64,000 bases of DNA, from the NCBI RefSeq assembly GCF_003443735.1, contig NZ_CP031969.1:9176001-9240000 (forward strand). Reading direction: 5' to 3'. Shown here piece after piece: positions 26,864 to 35,309 of this stretch. The translations under genes were made by a program, and so were the position numbers. This DNA is from Streptomyces sp. CC0208. Lineage in GTDB: Bacteria; Actinomycetota; Actinomycetes; Streptomycetales; Streptomycetaceae. A model generated the notes under the pieces. That model was given only the letters and a program-made list of their open reading frames with translations, was not told where the DNA came from and did not search any database. The stretch's first letter is position 1. Each line of letters starts with the position of its first letter.

Positions 26864-28572
26864 CCGGCGCGGCGGCCGGGCCGGGAGAGGGCACTTCCCG
26901 CTCCGGCGTGCACGGGGACGGTCCGGACACGCGGGGAGGTCTGCCTTCTTCCTCCTTGTCGGCGCTGCGCGGCCCTGCCGTGCGCCGGCTGCTCGCCCTG
27001 CGGCAGGACCAGAAACTGACGACGCGGCATGTACGGCTGATGGCTCAGTCGTTGGAAGTGACCGAGCGCACGGTGTGGCGGTGGCTTGCCGCTGCCGAGC
27101 GGGATGAGTCCGCGGCCGCGGAGCCCGGGGCGCGGGCCCAGAGCAAAGACCGCTTCTCCGTCACCCCGGAAGTGCGCCGCCTGCTGGCCTTGTGGAAGGG
27201 CAACGTCGCGGCAGTCCATCGTGAGCTGATCGCTCGCGCGGCCAAGGGCGAGGGGGAGCCGCCTCCGTCGATTCCGACGCTGCACCGGGCGATCCGCCGG
27301 GACTTGACGCCGGGGGAGCGGGCGGGGCTCGCCGGTGGGGAGCGGGCGGCGCGCAAGCATGATGTGTTCCTGGCCCGGCCGCGGGGCTGGCGCAACCAGG
27401 TATGGGAGACCGACCACAAGCAGGTCCCGGTGCTGGTCGACGTCGACGGTAAGGCCCGCCGGCCGTGGATCACCTGGTTCACCGATTGCGCGACGAACGC
27501 GATCACCGGCGTCGCGGTCACGCCGGTGTATCCGTCGCGGGAGTCGGTGCTTTCCGCGCTGCGCTTCGCGGTCCTGCACGAGGAGCCCTATGGCCCCTTC
27601 GGGGGTCTGCCGGAGAAGGTACGGGTGGACCGGGGCAAGGACTTCCTGTCCCGGACGGTGACCGCCGCGTTCGATCTGCTGGACGTGACGGTGGAGGACC
27701 TGCCCGCCTACACCCCCCACCTCAAGGGCACCGTGGAGGGCCTGAACCGGGCGGTGGAGAGCATGTTCCTGGCCGCGCTGCCCGGCTACGCCCGCCAGCC
27801 GCGCCCCGGCAAACGCCCTTCCCGCCCCAAGGACGAGGCACTGCTCAGCTTCGAGGAGTTCACCGCCCGGCTGCTGGCCTGGACACGGTGGTGGAACACC
27901 GAACATCACCCCGCTCCGTTACGGGGCAAGACCCCGCTTGAGGCGTGGCAGGACGATCCCACCCCGCTGCGGGACGTGCCGGCCGCGGATCTGTGGACCT
28001 TCACCCTGGAGGATGCCGGCACCCGCACGCTGACCACCCGCGGCATCCGCTTCCGAAAACGCGACTACGTGGGTGCGTGGATGACCGGCCAGGCCGGCAT
28101 CCAGGTCCGTATCCGCTTCATGCCCCACCACGACCACCGCATCGAGGTCTACCACGCGGCCACCGGCCGCTACCTGGGGCCGGCGGACCTGGCCGACCAG
28201 GCCACCGACGAACAGATCAGCGCCGTACGAAGAGCGCGGGCGGCCCGCTCCCGCCGCCTGAAAAAGGACCTTCAGGCCGTCCAGTACGAGCGCTACGCCG
28301 CGGTGAACCAGCCCGCCGCACCCCAGTTGCTGGGCGCGCTGACCGGTGCGCAGGCCGAGGCCGAACTCGCCCACGCCGCCGGCACCAGCCTGTCGGATCT
28401 GGCCCTGCCGGACCTCATCCCGCCCGCCGCACCCCCGGCCGACTGGCGCACCCCGCCGTCCCTCGCCACCCGCACCGCACCCGGCCGGCCTGCTTCCCAC
28501 CCCTCCGAACCTGCCCCCGGGCACCTGCCCGGACACACCGCAGACCCTGCTGAACACGGAGACGCCTCGTGA
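26860..28572 (+). CDS. TniA/Mu-type DDE transposase
   Basis: A 570-residue transposase that starts at a GTG overlapping the upstream stop (GTGA). Residues 38-80 form a helix-turn-helix (TTRHVRLMAQSLEVTERTVW). The integrase core has D185 (WETDHKQV), D257 (VRVDRGKDF) and E293 (GTVEGLNRAVES), with the 35-residue D-E gap typical of rve cores. A Mu-type beta-barrel domain follows around RGIRFRKRDYVGAWMTGQAG, then a basic C-terminal helix (RRARAARSRRLKKDLQAV) and a flexible tail that would contact the ATPase. The enzyme appears complete. It should cut and join transposon ends together with the TniB protein encoded next. Confidence 0.88.
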   Translation: MTGAAAGPGEGTSRSGVHGDGPDTRGGLPSSSLSALRGPAVRRLLALRQDQKLTTRHVRLMAQSLEVTERTVWRWLAAAERDESAAAEPGARAQSKDRFSVTPEVRRLLALWKGNVAAVHRELIARAAKGEGEPPPSIPTLHRAIRRDLTPGERAGLAGGERAARKHDVFLARPRGWRNQVWETDHKQVPVLVDVDGKARRPWITWFTDCATNAITGVAVTPVYPSRESVLSALRFAVLHEEPYGPFGGLPEKVRVDRGKDFLSRTVTAAFDLLDVTVEDLPAYTPHLKGTVEGLNRAVESMFLAALPGYARQPRPGKRPSRPKDEALLSFEEFTARLLAWTRWWNTEHHPAPLRGKTPLEAWQDDPTPLRDVPAADLWTFTLEDAGTRTLTTRGIRFRKRDYVGAWMTGQAGIQVRIRFMPHHDHRIEVYHAATGRYLGPADLADQATDEQISAVRRARAARSRRLKKDLQAVQYERYAAVNQPAAPQLLGALTGAQAEAELAHAAGTSLSDLALPDLIPPAAPPADWRTPPSLATRTAPGRPASHPSEPAPGHLPGHTADPAEHGDAS

Positions 28573-29309
28573 CCACGGCCAGCTACCAGTACGTCGCCCT
28601 GTCCGATGCGTCTGTGGTCACCACCCGCGCCCTGCTCACCGCCCGGGACAACATCGCCGACACCGTGGATGCCCGCGCCATGATGTGCATCCACGGCGGC
28701 GCCGGCTTCGGCAAGACCCTCGCCGTCAACATCTGCCTGCGCGAACTCGAGCATGAGGACGTCCGCAAGATCACCTTCCGAGCTCGTCCCACCGCCCGCG
28801 CGGTCCGCTACGAACTGTTCACCGCGCTCGACCTGGCCGGTGAACCACCGCGCCACCCCAGCGAGTTCGACCGCCTGCTGAAGACCGCCCTGGCCGAACG
28901 CCCCCGCACCTTCCTCGTGGACGAGGCCCAGTGGCTCAACGGGGAGGCATTCGAGTACTTCCGCTACCTGTGGGACGAACCCTCCACCCAGCTCGCGATC
29001 ATCTTCGTCGGCGGCGAGGGCTGCCACACCGTGCTGCGCCGCGAACCGATGCTCTCCTCCCGCGTCTTCATCTGGCAGCACTTCACCCGCCTCACCCCCG
29101 GCGAGGTCCTCGAGGCCATCCCCCTGTTCCATCCGATCTGGGCCGACACCGACCCCGACGACATCACCTTCGCCGACCAGCACGCCGCACACGGCAACTT
29201 CCGTGCCTGGGCCCAGCTGACGGCCCACACCCGTACCGCACTCGCCCGCACCGGCCGTCCCCGGGCGGACCGGGACCTGCTGCGCTGGGCCTTCAGCCGC
29301 CTGGCATGA
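28569..29309 (+). CDS. TniB-type AAA ATPase of the transposon
   Basis: A 246-residue ATPase starting at a GTG overlapping the transposase stop. Walker A is GGAGFGKTLAVNICL (residues about 43-57) and Walker B RTFLVDEAQWLNGEAFEYF. The C-terminal lid contains HPIWADTDPDDITFADQHAA and an Arg-rich end. In TniA/TniB and Mu/MuB systems the ATPase loads on target DNA and stimulates the transposase. Its close overlap with the transposase gene supports one operon. It is similar along its length to the ATPase part of the frameshifted gene at 25916-26863. Confidence 0.85.
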   Translation: MTTASYQYVALSDASVVTTRALLTARDNIADTVDARAMMCIHGGAGFGKTLAVNICLRELEHEDVRKITFRARPTARAVRYELFTALDLAGEPPRHPSEFDRLLKTALAERPRTFLVDEAQWLNGEAFEYFRYLWDEPSTQLAIIFVGGEGCHTVLRREPMLSSRVFIWQHFTRLTPGEVLEAIPLFHPIWADTDPDDITFADQHAAHGNFRAWAQLTAHTRTALARTGRPRADRDLLRWAFSRLA

Positions 29310-29382
29310 CCGCCACGCCCCCTCTTCCCTGCCCGCCCCTACACCCGGGACCTCCGCCACCACCCGACGGAGCGCCTAACCG

Positions 29383-30513
29383 ATGCTCACCTGCCCTCAA
29401 CCGCCGCCCCCGATGGTGGTGTTCGACCCTGGCGACGACGCCGCACACACCCGCGCCGCCCTGTTCATGCATCATCCGGCAGCCGGCTGCGCCACGGTCC
29501 ATCCCACTCCTGGCACCGATTCCACCCTCGCCCTCGCCCACAACGTTCTCGAAGCCCTCGGCAAGGCCACACCCGTCCCCGGCTACCGCGCCACCGATCC
29601 GGTCCCCGTCTGGACCCTCGCAGCGGCCTGGACTCTGGCATTGCCCGTCACCCACCTGACCGTGCTGCGCGCCCACCTCCTGTCCGCCCGCGCTCTCGGT
29701 GACCTGCTCGCCCTGCGCGTCCGTACCGGTGTGCGCCTCCACCTGGTCTGCCACCAGCCCAAGCTTTCCGCCGCCCTCGAGCGGGCCCTGGCACGCACCG
29801 GCTACGACATGGCCGACGCTGACGCCGTTCTGCGCCAGGACGACCTGGACCCACCGGACACGCCGCGGCCACGGCAAGCGGCCACGCACAGCGGGGAGTG
29901 GATCGACTTGCCGGCCCTGACCACCCTGACCTCCTACGAGTCCAGCCCCGCCTGCGTGTGCTCCCCACCCACCGCGGCCGAGCGTGGCTTCCGCCCACCG
30001 CTGCTTCCCATCCGTATCGCCACCCAGGTCGCGCAGCGCCTGTCCCGCACTCCCCACCCCCACATGGCCGCTCATCTCGCAGCAGCCGTCGTCACCGCCG
30101 CTTCCACGAGCCAGCTGGACACCGCCCGCGTCCTGGACCTCGCCCTCGACGGCACCACCCTGGCCCTCCACGACTGCCACAACGTGCGCCAAGGCTGCAC
30201 CACCCACCCCGTACCCGTCTGGGCCCAACCCCTCCTGCGCGCCGCGGCGTTCACTCATCTCCTCGCCGCCGGCGAGCGCGGCAGCACACTGTTCGCCGAC
30301 CCGCTCGGCGCCCGCGGCCTGCCTTCCTTGAGAGACTTCGCCGAGCACCTCAAGCTCCGTCCGCCCCAGCCCCCGCCTTCGCGGGGAAAGCCCCGCACAG
30401 GGCAACAGCAGACGGCCACGATCTGGCCTGTCAGCGGCGCGCACCACGCCCGGCGCTGGACCGCGGAGGAGAACATGCAGGGCTGCCCCCAGCCCCCGGG
30501 CTATCGAACCTAG
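29383..30513 (+). CDS. Transposon-associated protein of unknown function
   Basis: A 376-residue protein downstream of the TniB gene (74 bp gap), probably in the same operon. It lacks the zinc motifs and TniQ fold seen in the gene at 56975, so it is not an obvious TniQ. The sequence is mostly helical with alternating strands (LALPVTHLTVLRAHLLSARA, GVRLHLVCHQPKLSAALERA, HLAAAVVTAASTSQLDTARV), and the last 60 residues are proline-rich. LHLVCHQPK recalls a strand-loop-helix Rossmann-like unit. It may play a role in target choice or regulation, but that is inference from position only. Confidence 0.6.
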   Translation: MLTCPQPPPPMVVFDPGDDAAHTRAALFMHHPAAGCATVHPTPGTDSTLALAHNVLEALGKATPVPGYRATDPVPVWTLAAAWTLALPVTHLTVLRAHLLSARALGDLLALRVRTGVRLHLVCHQPKLSAALERALARTGYDMADADAVLRQDDLDPPDTPRPRQAATHSGEWIDLPALTTLTSYESSPACVCSPPTAAERGFRPPLLPIRIATQVAQRLSRTPHPHMAAHLAAAVVTAASTSQLDTARVLDLALDGTTLALHDCHNVRQGCTTHPVPVWAQPLLRAAAFTHLLAAGERGSTLFADPLGARGLPSLRDFAEHLKLRPPQPPPSRGKPRTGQQQTATIWPVSGAHHARRWTAEENMQGCPQPPGYRT

Positions 30514-30766
30514 TACTGCCCGGGTACCTCGCGGTGGTTGCTTCTTCTCAAGCAGCTCACGCGCAGCGTCCCTCGCGGTCTCGCAGAGCAGAAAGGGAAA
30601 GGGGCTCTTCCCAGCGGAGGTTGTGACCTGGGGTGCCGACCGAAGGTGGTGCGGGGTGGAGGGTGCGCTCTTTGCCGCGGGCTTGGTTCTGCCGATTGTC
30701 AGTGGTGCATGGGAGTCTTTGTGTACGTCACCGGCACAACGAGCGGAGAGTACTGAGGTGCATGCC
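30514..30766. other. Intergenic region at the right side of the transposon
   Basis: Contains the promoter-like motif at 30696 and probably the right transposon end. No repeat matching the left flank could be found by eye. Confidence 0.4.
30696..30718 (+). promoter_or_regulatory. TTGTCAGTG-N8 promoter-like motif
   Basis: TTGTCAGTG (30696-30704), eight bases, then GAGTCT. This matches the first part of the RecA-independent DNA-damage promoter consensus TTGTCRGTG-N8-TANNNT described for mycobacteria (PafBC-dependent), with G instead of T at the first position of the -10. It lies 48 bp before the start of the small zinc-ribbon gene. Confidence 0.5.
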
Positions 30767-30964
30767 ATGACTGTGCGCGTTCGCCATGCAGGCCCTCCCG
30801 CGCCGTCGGGGTGCCGGTGGTGCGGTGAGGAGCAGAGCCGGCACGGGCGGCGCTGGGTGTCGTCCGTCGGGGTGCATGCGTGGGAGGAGCCTACGCGTGA
30901 GCAGCGCCTGAGCCGGATGCAAGCACGCCGTTCTCTGCGCCGTGGTCAACCCTCGGGCCAGTAG
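30767..30964 (+). CDS. Small CxxC protein, possibly DNA-damage inducible
   Basis: A 65-residue protein starting at the ATG at 30767. It carries SGCRWCGEEQSRHGRRW near residues 14-30, a probable zinc site (Cys, Cys, His plus a further His), and a basic helical C-terminus. Its 3' end overlaps the end of the OLD nuclease gene by 19 bp in opposite orientation. The motif upstream suggests DNA-damage control. Proteins with this CxxCGxxQ.RHG pattern are frequent in Streptomyces accessory DNA and have no known role. Confidence 0.55.
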   Translation: MTVRVRHAGPPAPSGCRWCGEEQSRHGRRWVSSVGVHAWEEPTREQRLSRMQARRSLRRGQPSGQ

Positions 30965-32802
30965 GCCAGACCTGCCTCCCGGGCAACCTTGATCGCATCC
31001 TCGAAGGACTTCACCAGGGGACGCGGGACGTCGGCTGCTGTGCGTAGCCGACGGGTGAGCTCGACGACCATGTCTTCCTTGCCGTTGGGCGAGGTGGTGG
31101 AGTACTGGCGCAGCAGGCCGTGCAGCGACTTGCTGAACTTCCCTGCCTGGCGCAGATTACCCACGTCCTGGGCGGCCCACTGCCGTTCGTCCTTGCGGGG
31201 CCACACGGCGTTCATGGTGTCGGCCCACTGTTCGTCGCTGAAGAGGTCCTCGAGCTCGTTGGGATCTCCGAGGAAGAGACAGTCGGCCTCGGTGAATCCC
31301 TGTTTCTTCAGACGGTCGATGTTGAACTGCTTCTGCTTGTCGCGCATCGTGTCGGCGTCGACCAGGAACACCACGGTGCGGTTGTGCTTTTTGAGGAACT
31401 TGGCGAAGCTCAGGGCTCCGTCGTTGCCCTTGCAGTCCCACAGGGCGATGCCTGCGGACTGGATGGGGTATCCGAACGCCAGCTTGAAGAGGATGGGCAG
31501 GGCTGCGTACTCCGTGGGGCCCTCCACACCGACGAAGCAGCGTTCGTGCAACAGGACACTGTTTCGAAAGCCCAGGGAGAGGGCCATGTTCGACATGAAC
31601 CGGCGGGTGTCTTCGTCGTCGTCTTCCGCACCGAGGGACTGTACGTAGGCACGTCCGTCCCGGCTGTTGAGGTGCACGATGTCTTGGATGTCGACGCCGT
31701 CGATCAGGTTCAGTGAATGGGTGGCGACGATCACGGTGGATTGAGCGGCCGACGCCGACACCTTGATTATCTGCATGATGCGGCGCTGGTGGTCGTAGTC
31801 CAGATGGGTGTCGGGCTCGTCATAGGCGATGATCACGCCAGGGCCCTCGTCGGAATCCTCCGACAGCAGTTCCTGACTGGCTTCCCACAGCGCCAGAGAA
31901 ACTCGGCGTGACCGGCCAGAGCCTGCTGCTGTCAACGACACGGCCCGCTGGCCTGGAGCCGCTGCGGTCAACGACAGGCTGTTGACGGTCGGCCGGAACT
32001 GGACGCCCGGATCCACGGTGAAGGCATCGAATGCGCACCGCTCCTCGACCAGCTTCTGCAACCGGATGACGTCGTCTTTGAGGAGAGCGGCAAACTCCTC
32101 CTCCAGATCCGTGATCTTCTTCCGGGTCTCCTCCCGCAACGTGTACTCACGCAGCTTGGCCGTCAGGATGCTGCGTACGACCGCTTCGGGAGACTCGGCC
32201 GCATCCCCCTTGAAATACAGCAACTGAGGAAGTGCAGAAGCGACCGCCTCGGGCGCCACGACCCAGTCGGTGACTTTGTCGTCGGTGCCGGCGGCGTGCT
32301 CCTTGAGCAGCTCTGCCCAGCTGTCCTTCACGTTCGGCTTGCCCTCGGGCAGCTTGAGCCCAAGCTCAGAGGCCAGGTCCCTCAACTCGCCGGCCTTCAG
32401 AGGGGCGATGTCCCGCAGGGCCGGATTTCGCGGCACCTCCGTCAACCACTCCAGACAGCTGCGCCCACCCTCCACATGGCGCCGGCGCACCCGCAGAAAC
32501 GGTCCCGTGTCGAGCGCCTTCTCCTCCGCCGCAGAAAGAGCGAATCTGCCCTCGACCGTGACCGTGCGCTGTTCCTCGTCCTGGTCCGCGGGCAACGCTG
32601 CGCGCACGGGCTCGGCCTCGGCGAAATCGGAGATGTCGCTATCGATGATGCTGCGTTCACCGAGCAGGACCGCGATCGCATCCAGCGTCGCTGTCTTCCC
32701 ACAGTCGTTGTGCCCGGTCAAGATCGTCTGCTTGTGGATCGGAATGCTCTCGACGTGGCCCAACGAACGGAAGTTGCTGACGCTGAGTTCGACGAGTCGC
32801 AC
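30946..32802 (-). CDS. OLD-family ATP-dependent nuclease (AAA + TOPRIM)
   Basis: A 618-residue protein. The ABC-type ATPase part has Walker A at residues 30-37 (GHNDCGKT), a coiled-coil insert at about 225-260, a signature region (GSGRSRRVSLALWEASQELL), Walker B (VIIAYDEPDTHLDYD) and the H-loop VIVATHS. The C-terminal TOPRIM domain has the catalytic Glu in CFVGVEGPTEYAAL and DxD-like VFLVDADTMRDK. OLD nucleases act against phage or foreign DNA, alone or with partners such as a UvrD-like helicase (Gabija). No such helicase is adjacent here, so it is closer to a stand-alone OLD. The GTG at 32802 has GGGAG four bases upstream. Defence is the most likely role. Confidence 0.85.
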   Translation of the reverse strand: MRLVELSVSNFRSLGHVESIPIHKQTILTGHNDCGKTATLDAIAVLLGERSIIDSDISDFAEAEPVRAALPADQDEEQRTVTVEGRFALSAAEEKALDTGPFLRVRRRHVEGGRSCLEWLTEVPRNPALRDIAPLKAGELRDLASELGLKLPEGKPNVKDSWAELLKEHAAGTDDKVTDWVVAPEAVASALPQLLYFKGDAAESPEAVVRSILTAKLREYTLREETRKKITDLEEEFAALLKDDVIRLQKLVEERCAFDAFTVDPGVQFRPTVNSLSLTAAAPGQRAVSLTAAGSGRSRRVSLALWEASQELLSEDSDEGPGVIIAYDEPDTHLDYDHQRRIMQIIKVSASAAQSTVIVATHSLNLIDGVDIQDIVHLNSRDGRAYVQSLGAEDDDEDTRRFMSNMALSLGFRNSVLLHERCFVGVEGPTEYAALPILFKLAFGYPIQSAGIALWDCKGNDGALSFAKFLKKHNRTVVFLVDADTMRDKQKQFNIDRLKKQGFTEADCLFLGDPNELEDLFSDEQWADTMNAVWPRKDERQWAAQDVGNLRQAGKFSKSLHGLLRQYSTTSPNGKEDMVVELTRRLRTAADVPRPLVKSFEDAIKVAREAGLAYWPEG

Positions 32803-33088
32803 GCTGCTCCCTTGCAGTACGGCACGAGCGCGTGCGGTGGGCAGCCAGCAACGCGTCGGTGTAACGCCCCCATTTACAACGAGATGGAACTCTAGCGCCT
32901 GCCGGGACGTGGGGGAGGGCCATCACTCGAAGGTGTGCTTGGTGGCTCTGGGCTAGGTGTTGCTCTCGAGCGGCAGTCGGGAAGCAACTGCCCATCTGGA
33001 GCGCCAAGTCGTCGAACCCACGCGAGTGACCAGAGGACGGAGATCTCCGGCGCGGATCGAAGCGTGATGCTGGAGGTGTGCCATTCGG

Positions 33089-33376
33089 TCAGGTGGATGA
33101 GCGGGTGGGGCCGGGGGCGCGGACGGTGGGGAGGTCGGTGCGTTCGTTGTCGGCGGTGAGGGCGTCGGCGGTGAGGCGCCGGTAGGCGTGGAGGAGTTCC
33201 GCTATGGCCTCGGGTGCGGTCTCGGCGGTGGCGACTAGGGCGGCGAGGATCTGGGAGCGGGAGGTTTGTTCGCCGGCGGCGGCTGCGGCGCGGACGAGTA
33301 TGTCGAGGCGTTGGTTGATGTCGTGAGGCCAGGAGACGAGTGTGTTGCGGCGGGGCTGCTGCCACAGCAGGTCCAC
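33089..33376 (-). CDS. Small helical protein, possible ribbon-helix-helix regulator
   Basis: A 95-residue protein starting at the GTG at 33376 with AAGGGGGA upstream. After a short strand (NTLVSWPHDINQRLDIL) come two helices with the pattern of an RHH domain (SRSQILAALVATAETAPEAI) and a third helix (ELLHAYRRLTADALTADNER). It is divergent from the base-modification gene at 33430 and shares the 53-bp AT-rich promoter region with it. It may regulate that gene. Confidence 0.6.
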   Translation of the reverse strand: MDLLWQQPRRNTLVSWPHDINQRLDILVRAAAAAGEQTSRSQILAALVATAETAPEAIAELLHAYRRLTADALTADNERTDLPTVRAPGPTRSST

Positions 33377-33417
33377 GGTTTCCCCCTTTGGCTGTGCCAA
33401 CTGCCCTATATCAAATA

Positions 33418-33423
33418 TATATT
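33418..33423 (+). promoter_or_regulatory. -10 element for a leaderless transcript
   Basis: TATATT lies six bases before the ATG at 33430 in an unusually AT-rich stretch (tatatcaaatatatattc). The spacing places transcription start at or next to the A of the ATG, and no ribosome site is present. This is the usual layout of leaderless genes in Actinobacteria. Confidence 0.55.
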
Positions 33424-33429
33424 CAGTGC

Positions 33430-34455
33430 ATGGTGACGCTGCTGCAAGGACGCCGGAGGCCGGAGGGCTCGGGAGCTGCTGCTGCGGCCGGGATCCGCAT
33501 TGCGGGGCGGATACTGCACCCGACTCCCGTCTTCGACACGTACTGGCGCTTCGCTGCGGCACGTCAGGCGGTGTACGAGGCGCGGCTGTCCGGCGGGCCG
33601 GGGCCGTGGACGAGTGATCCGATCCTGTCCAGGTACCGGTTCACCAACTGCTACCGGGCCGCGGATCGGGTGAGCCAGGTGTTGATCGCCGATGTCATCT
33701 ACGGCGGTGAGCAGGAGTGGGAGGAGGTCTTCTTCCGCACTCTGCTGTTCAAGGTCTTCAACAAGGAGTCCACGTGGCGGCTGCTGACCGGTGCGCTGGG
33801 CGAGGTGCGCTGGGACGGCTACGACCACCGGGCCTTTGACCGGGTGCTGTCGCGGGCGTTTGCGGCGGGGGAGCGGCTGTACTCGGCCGCCTACATCGTG
33901 CCGCCGCCGCAGCTGGGAGCGGAACGTAAGCACCGCAACCATCTGCGGCTGCTGGAGATGATGATGACCTCCGGTGCGCCGGAGAGGGTCCTGGCCGCGC
34001 CGACGCTGCGGGATGCCTACGAGGTGCTGCTGGGCTATCCGGCCATCGGCCCGTTCCTGGCGTATCAGTTCGTCATCGACCTCAACTACGCTTCCGCGAT
34101 GCCGTTTTCGGAGATGGACTTCGTGGTCGCCGGGCCCGGCGCCAGGGACGGGATCCGCAAGTGCTTCGGCTCGGCGGCCGACGGCATCGAGGCCGAGGTC
34201 ATCCGGTACATGGCCGACACCCAGGACGAGCACTTCGCCCGCCTGGGTTTGTCCTTCCCCGGTCTGCGGGGTCGGCCGCTGCAGCTGATCGACTGCCAGA
34301 ACCTGTTCTGCGAGGTCGACAAGTACGCGCGTGTCGCCCATCCGGAGGTTGCCGGGATCAGCGGCCGCAGTCGCATCAAGCAGACCTACCGCTCTTCGTC
34401 GGTGCCGGTACCGGCCTGGTTTCCGCCCAAGTGGGGTATCAACGAAGCCTGTTGA
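33430..34455 (+). CDS. 5-hmdU DNA kinase helical-domain protein (thymine hypermodification family)
   Basis: A 341-residue protein matching the family annotated as 5-hmdU DNA kinase, helical domain, also described as alpha-glutamyl/putrescinyl thymine pyrophosphorylase. Diagnostic blocks are PWTSDPILSRYRFTNCYRAA, DRVSQVLIADVIYG, FRTLLFKVFNKESTWRLL, LAYQFVIDLNYASAMPFSEM, DFVVAGPGARDGIRKCF and RPLQLIDCQNLFCEVDKYAR. In phages with hypermodified thymine, family members act on 5-hydroxymethyluracil or pyrophosphorylated bases in DNA. Here it sits in a bacterial island beside a thymidylate-synthase-like gene and a MazG-like gene. No kinase P-loop is present in this protein. It probably acts on a modified pyrimidine in DNA or nucleotide form, with the exact reaction unknown. 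Confidence 0.85.
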   Translation: MVTLLQGRRRPEGSGAAAAAGIRIAGRILHPTPVFDTYWRFAAARQAVYEARLSGGPGPWTSDPILSRYRFTNCYRAADRVSQVLIADVIYGGEQEWEEVFFRTLLFKVFNKESTWRLLTGALGEVRWDGYDHRAFDRVLSRAFAAGERLYSAAYIVPPPQLGAERKHRNHLRLLEMMMTSGAPERVLAAPTLRDAYEVLLGYPAIGPFLAYQFVIDLNYASAMPFSEMDFVVAGPGARDGIRKCFGSAADGIEAEVIRYMADTQDEHFARLGLSFPGLRGRPLQLIDCQNLFCEVDKYARVAHPEVAGISGRSRIKQTYRSSSVPVPAWFPPKWGINEAC

Positions 34456-34464
34456 CGCGGGTCT

Positions 34465-35253
34465 CTACGCGGCCAGGGTCGGGGTGCCGCTCAGCAGCGG
34501 CCGGATGGCAGTGAGCGGCCCGTCCAGGTGGGCGTGGCCGGCCACGACGGTCAGTGTGCCGACGGCCAGGCCGGCCTGGGCCGAGATGTAGGCCAGGAGC
34601 CGGCCCAGGCCCAGGTAGTTGCCGTAGGCCCGTTCGAACATGTACTGGCTGCGGTAGAGCGCCGCGGCGTGCACCCGGCGATCGCGGTCCAGTTGGAAGG
34701 ACACGTGGCTCAGGCAGGGAAAGCCCCGGTAGAGGTTGTCGCGGTCGGCGGCGTGCACGAGTAGTTCGGCCGGCACGTCGCCGTCGGCGGGGTGGGCGAG
34801 GTCGGCTTCGTAGGCGGCGGTCATCGGTCCCTTGCTTCCGGCCTGCTTGCGCAGCCGCCCGATGATGTTGCCTATCTGGTCGATGTCGGTCTTCTTCGCG
34901 CCCGGGTAGGCGACCAGGCGTCCGAAGTAGGTGCCGTGCGCGTTGCCGGGATAGCGCTTGATCCGCAGGTACATGGCCCGGTAGCGGGCCACGAGGCTGG
35001 CGTGGTCGGTGGCTCGGGCTGCGAGGTCGGCAGGGAAGAGGGTGCCGGCGACCGTCTCGATGGGCTCGTGCCGTTTGGCGATGCGCAGCCGGTCCAGTTC
35101 GGTGCGGAAGCCGGGGTCGTCGGCGGTGGGGTCGGCGATGCGCACCACGGTGTGCAGGCCGGTGCGCGACGGGTTGTCCTTGCGGTCCAGGGCGTTGCAG
35201 GCGGCGATCCAGGCGCGGGTGACGTCACCGCCGGTGACATCGAAGCTGATCAT
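34465..35253 (-). CDS. Thymidylate-synthase-like protein
   Basis: A 262-residue protein whose C-terminal half has the spacing of the thymidylate synthase active site: C180 (GFPCLSHVSFQL), R201-S202 (LYRSQYMFERAYGN), N212, and a late GHAHLDG about 30 residues after the Asn. In E. coli ThyA the Cys, Arg, Asn and His lie at nearly the same intervals. The QRS Gln is Tyr here and the usual RSxD Asp is Tyr (Y204), so substrate specificity should differ. Phage relatives make 5-hydroxymethyl pyrimidines. The ATG at 35253 has AGGAGG four bases upstream. It is the last gene of the ACP-XRE-ImmA operon and converges on the hypermodification gene. Confidence 0.75.
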   Translation of the reverse strand: MISFDVTGGDVTRAWIAACNALDRKDNPSRTGLHTVVRIADPTADDPGFRTELDRLRIAKRHEPIETVAGTLFPADLAARATDHASLVARYRAMYLRIKRYPGNAHGTYFGRLVAYPGAKKTDIDQIGNIIGRLRKQAGSKGPMTAAYEADLAHPADGDVPAELLVHAADRDNLYRGFPCLSHVSFQLDRDRRVHAAALYRSQYMFERAYGNYLGLGRLLAYISAQAGLAVGTLTVVAGHAHLDGPLTAIRPLLSGTPTLAA

Positions 35254-35309
35254 GAATCCTCCTGGCACGGTTGATAAGGGTTACCAAGGAGTCCGGCGCG
35301 GCAGGAGCG

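Larger units (their letters stand above)
25441..30513 (+). mobile_element. TniA/TniB-type transposon (limits approximate)
   Basis: A rightward set of tightly overlapping genes: a frameshifted HTH-ATPase gene, a Mu/TniA-type DDE transposase, a TniB-type ATPase and a final unknown gene. The left limit is placed where the helicase remnant is cut, near 25440, and the right limit after the last gene. Terminal inverted repeats could not be identified by eye, so the exact ends are unknown. Confidence 0.65.

Noticed and set aside
29383..30513. Calling the third transposon gene a TniQ
   Set aside because: It lacks the zinc ribbon and the N-terminal GES.GSY segment that the true TniQ at 56975 shows.
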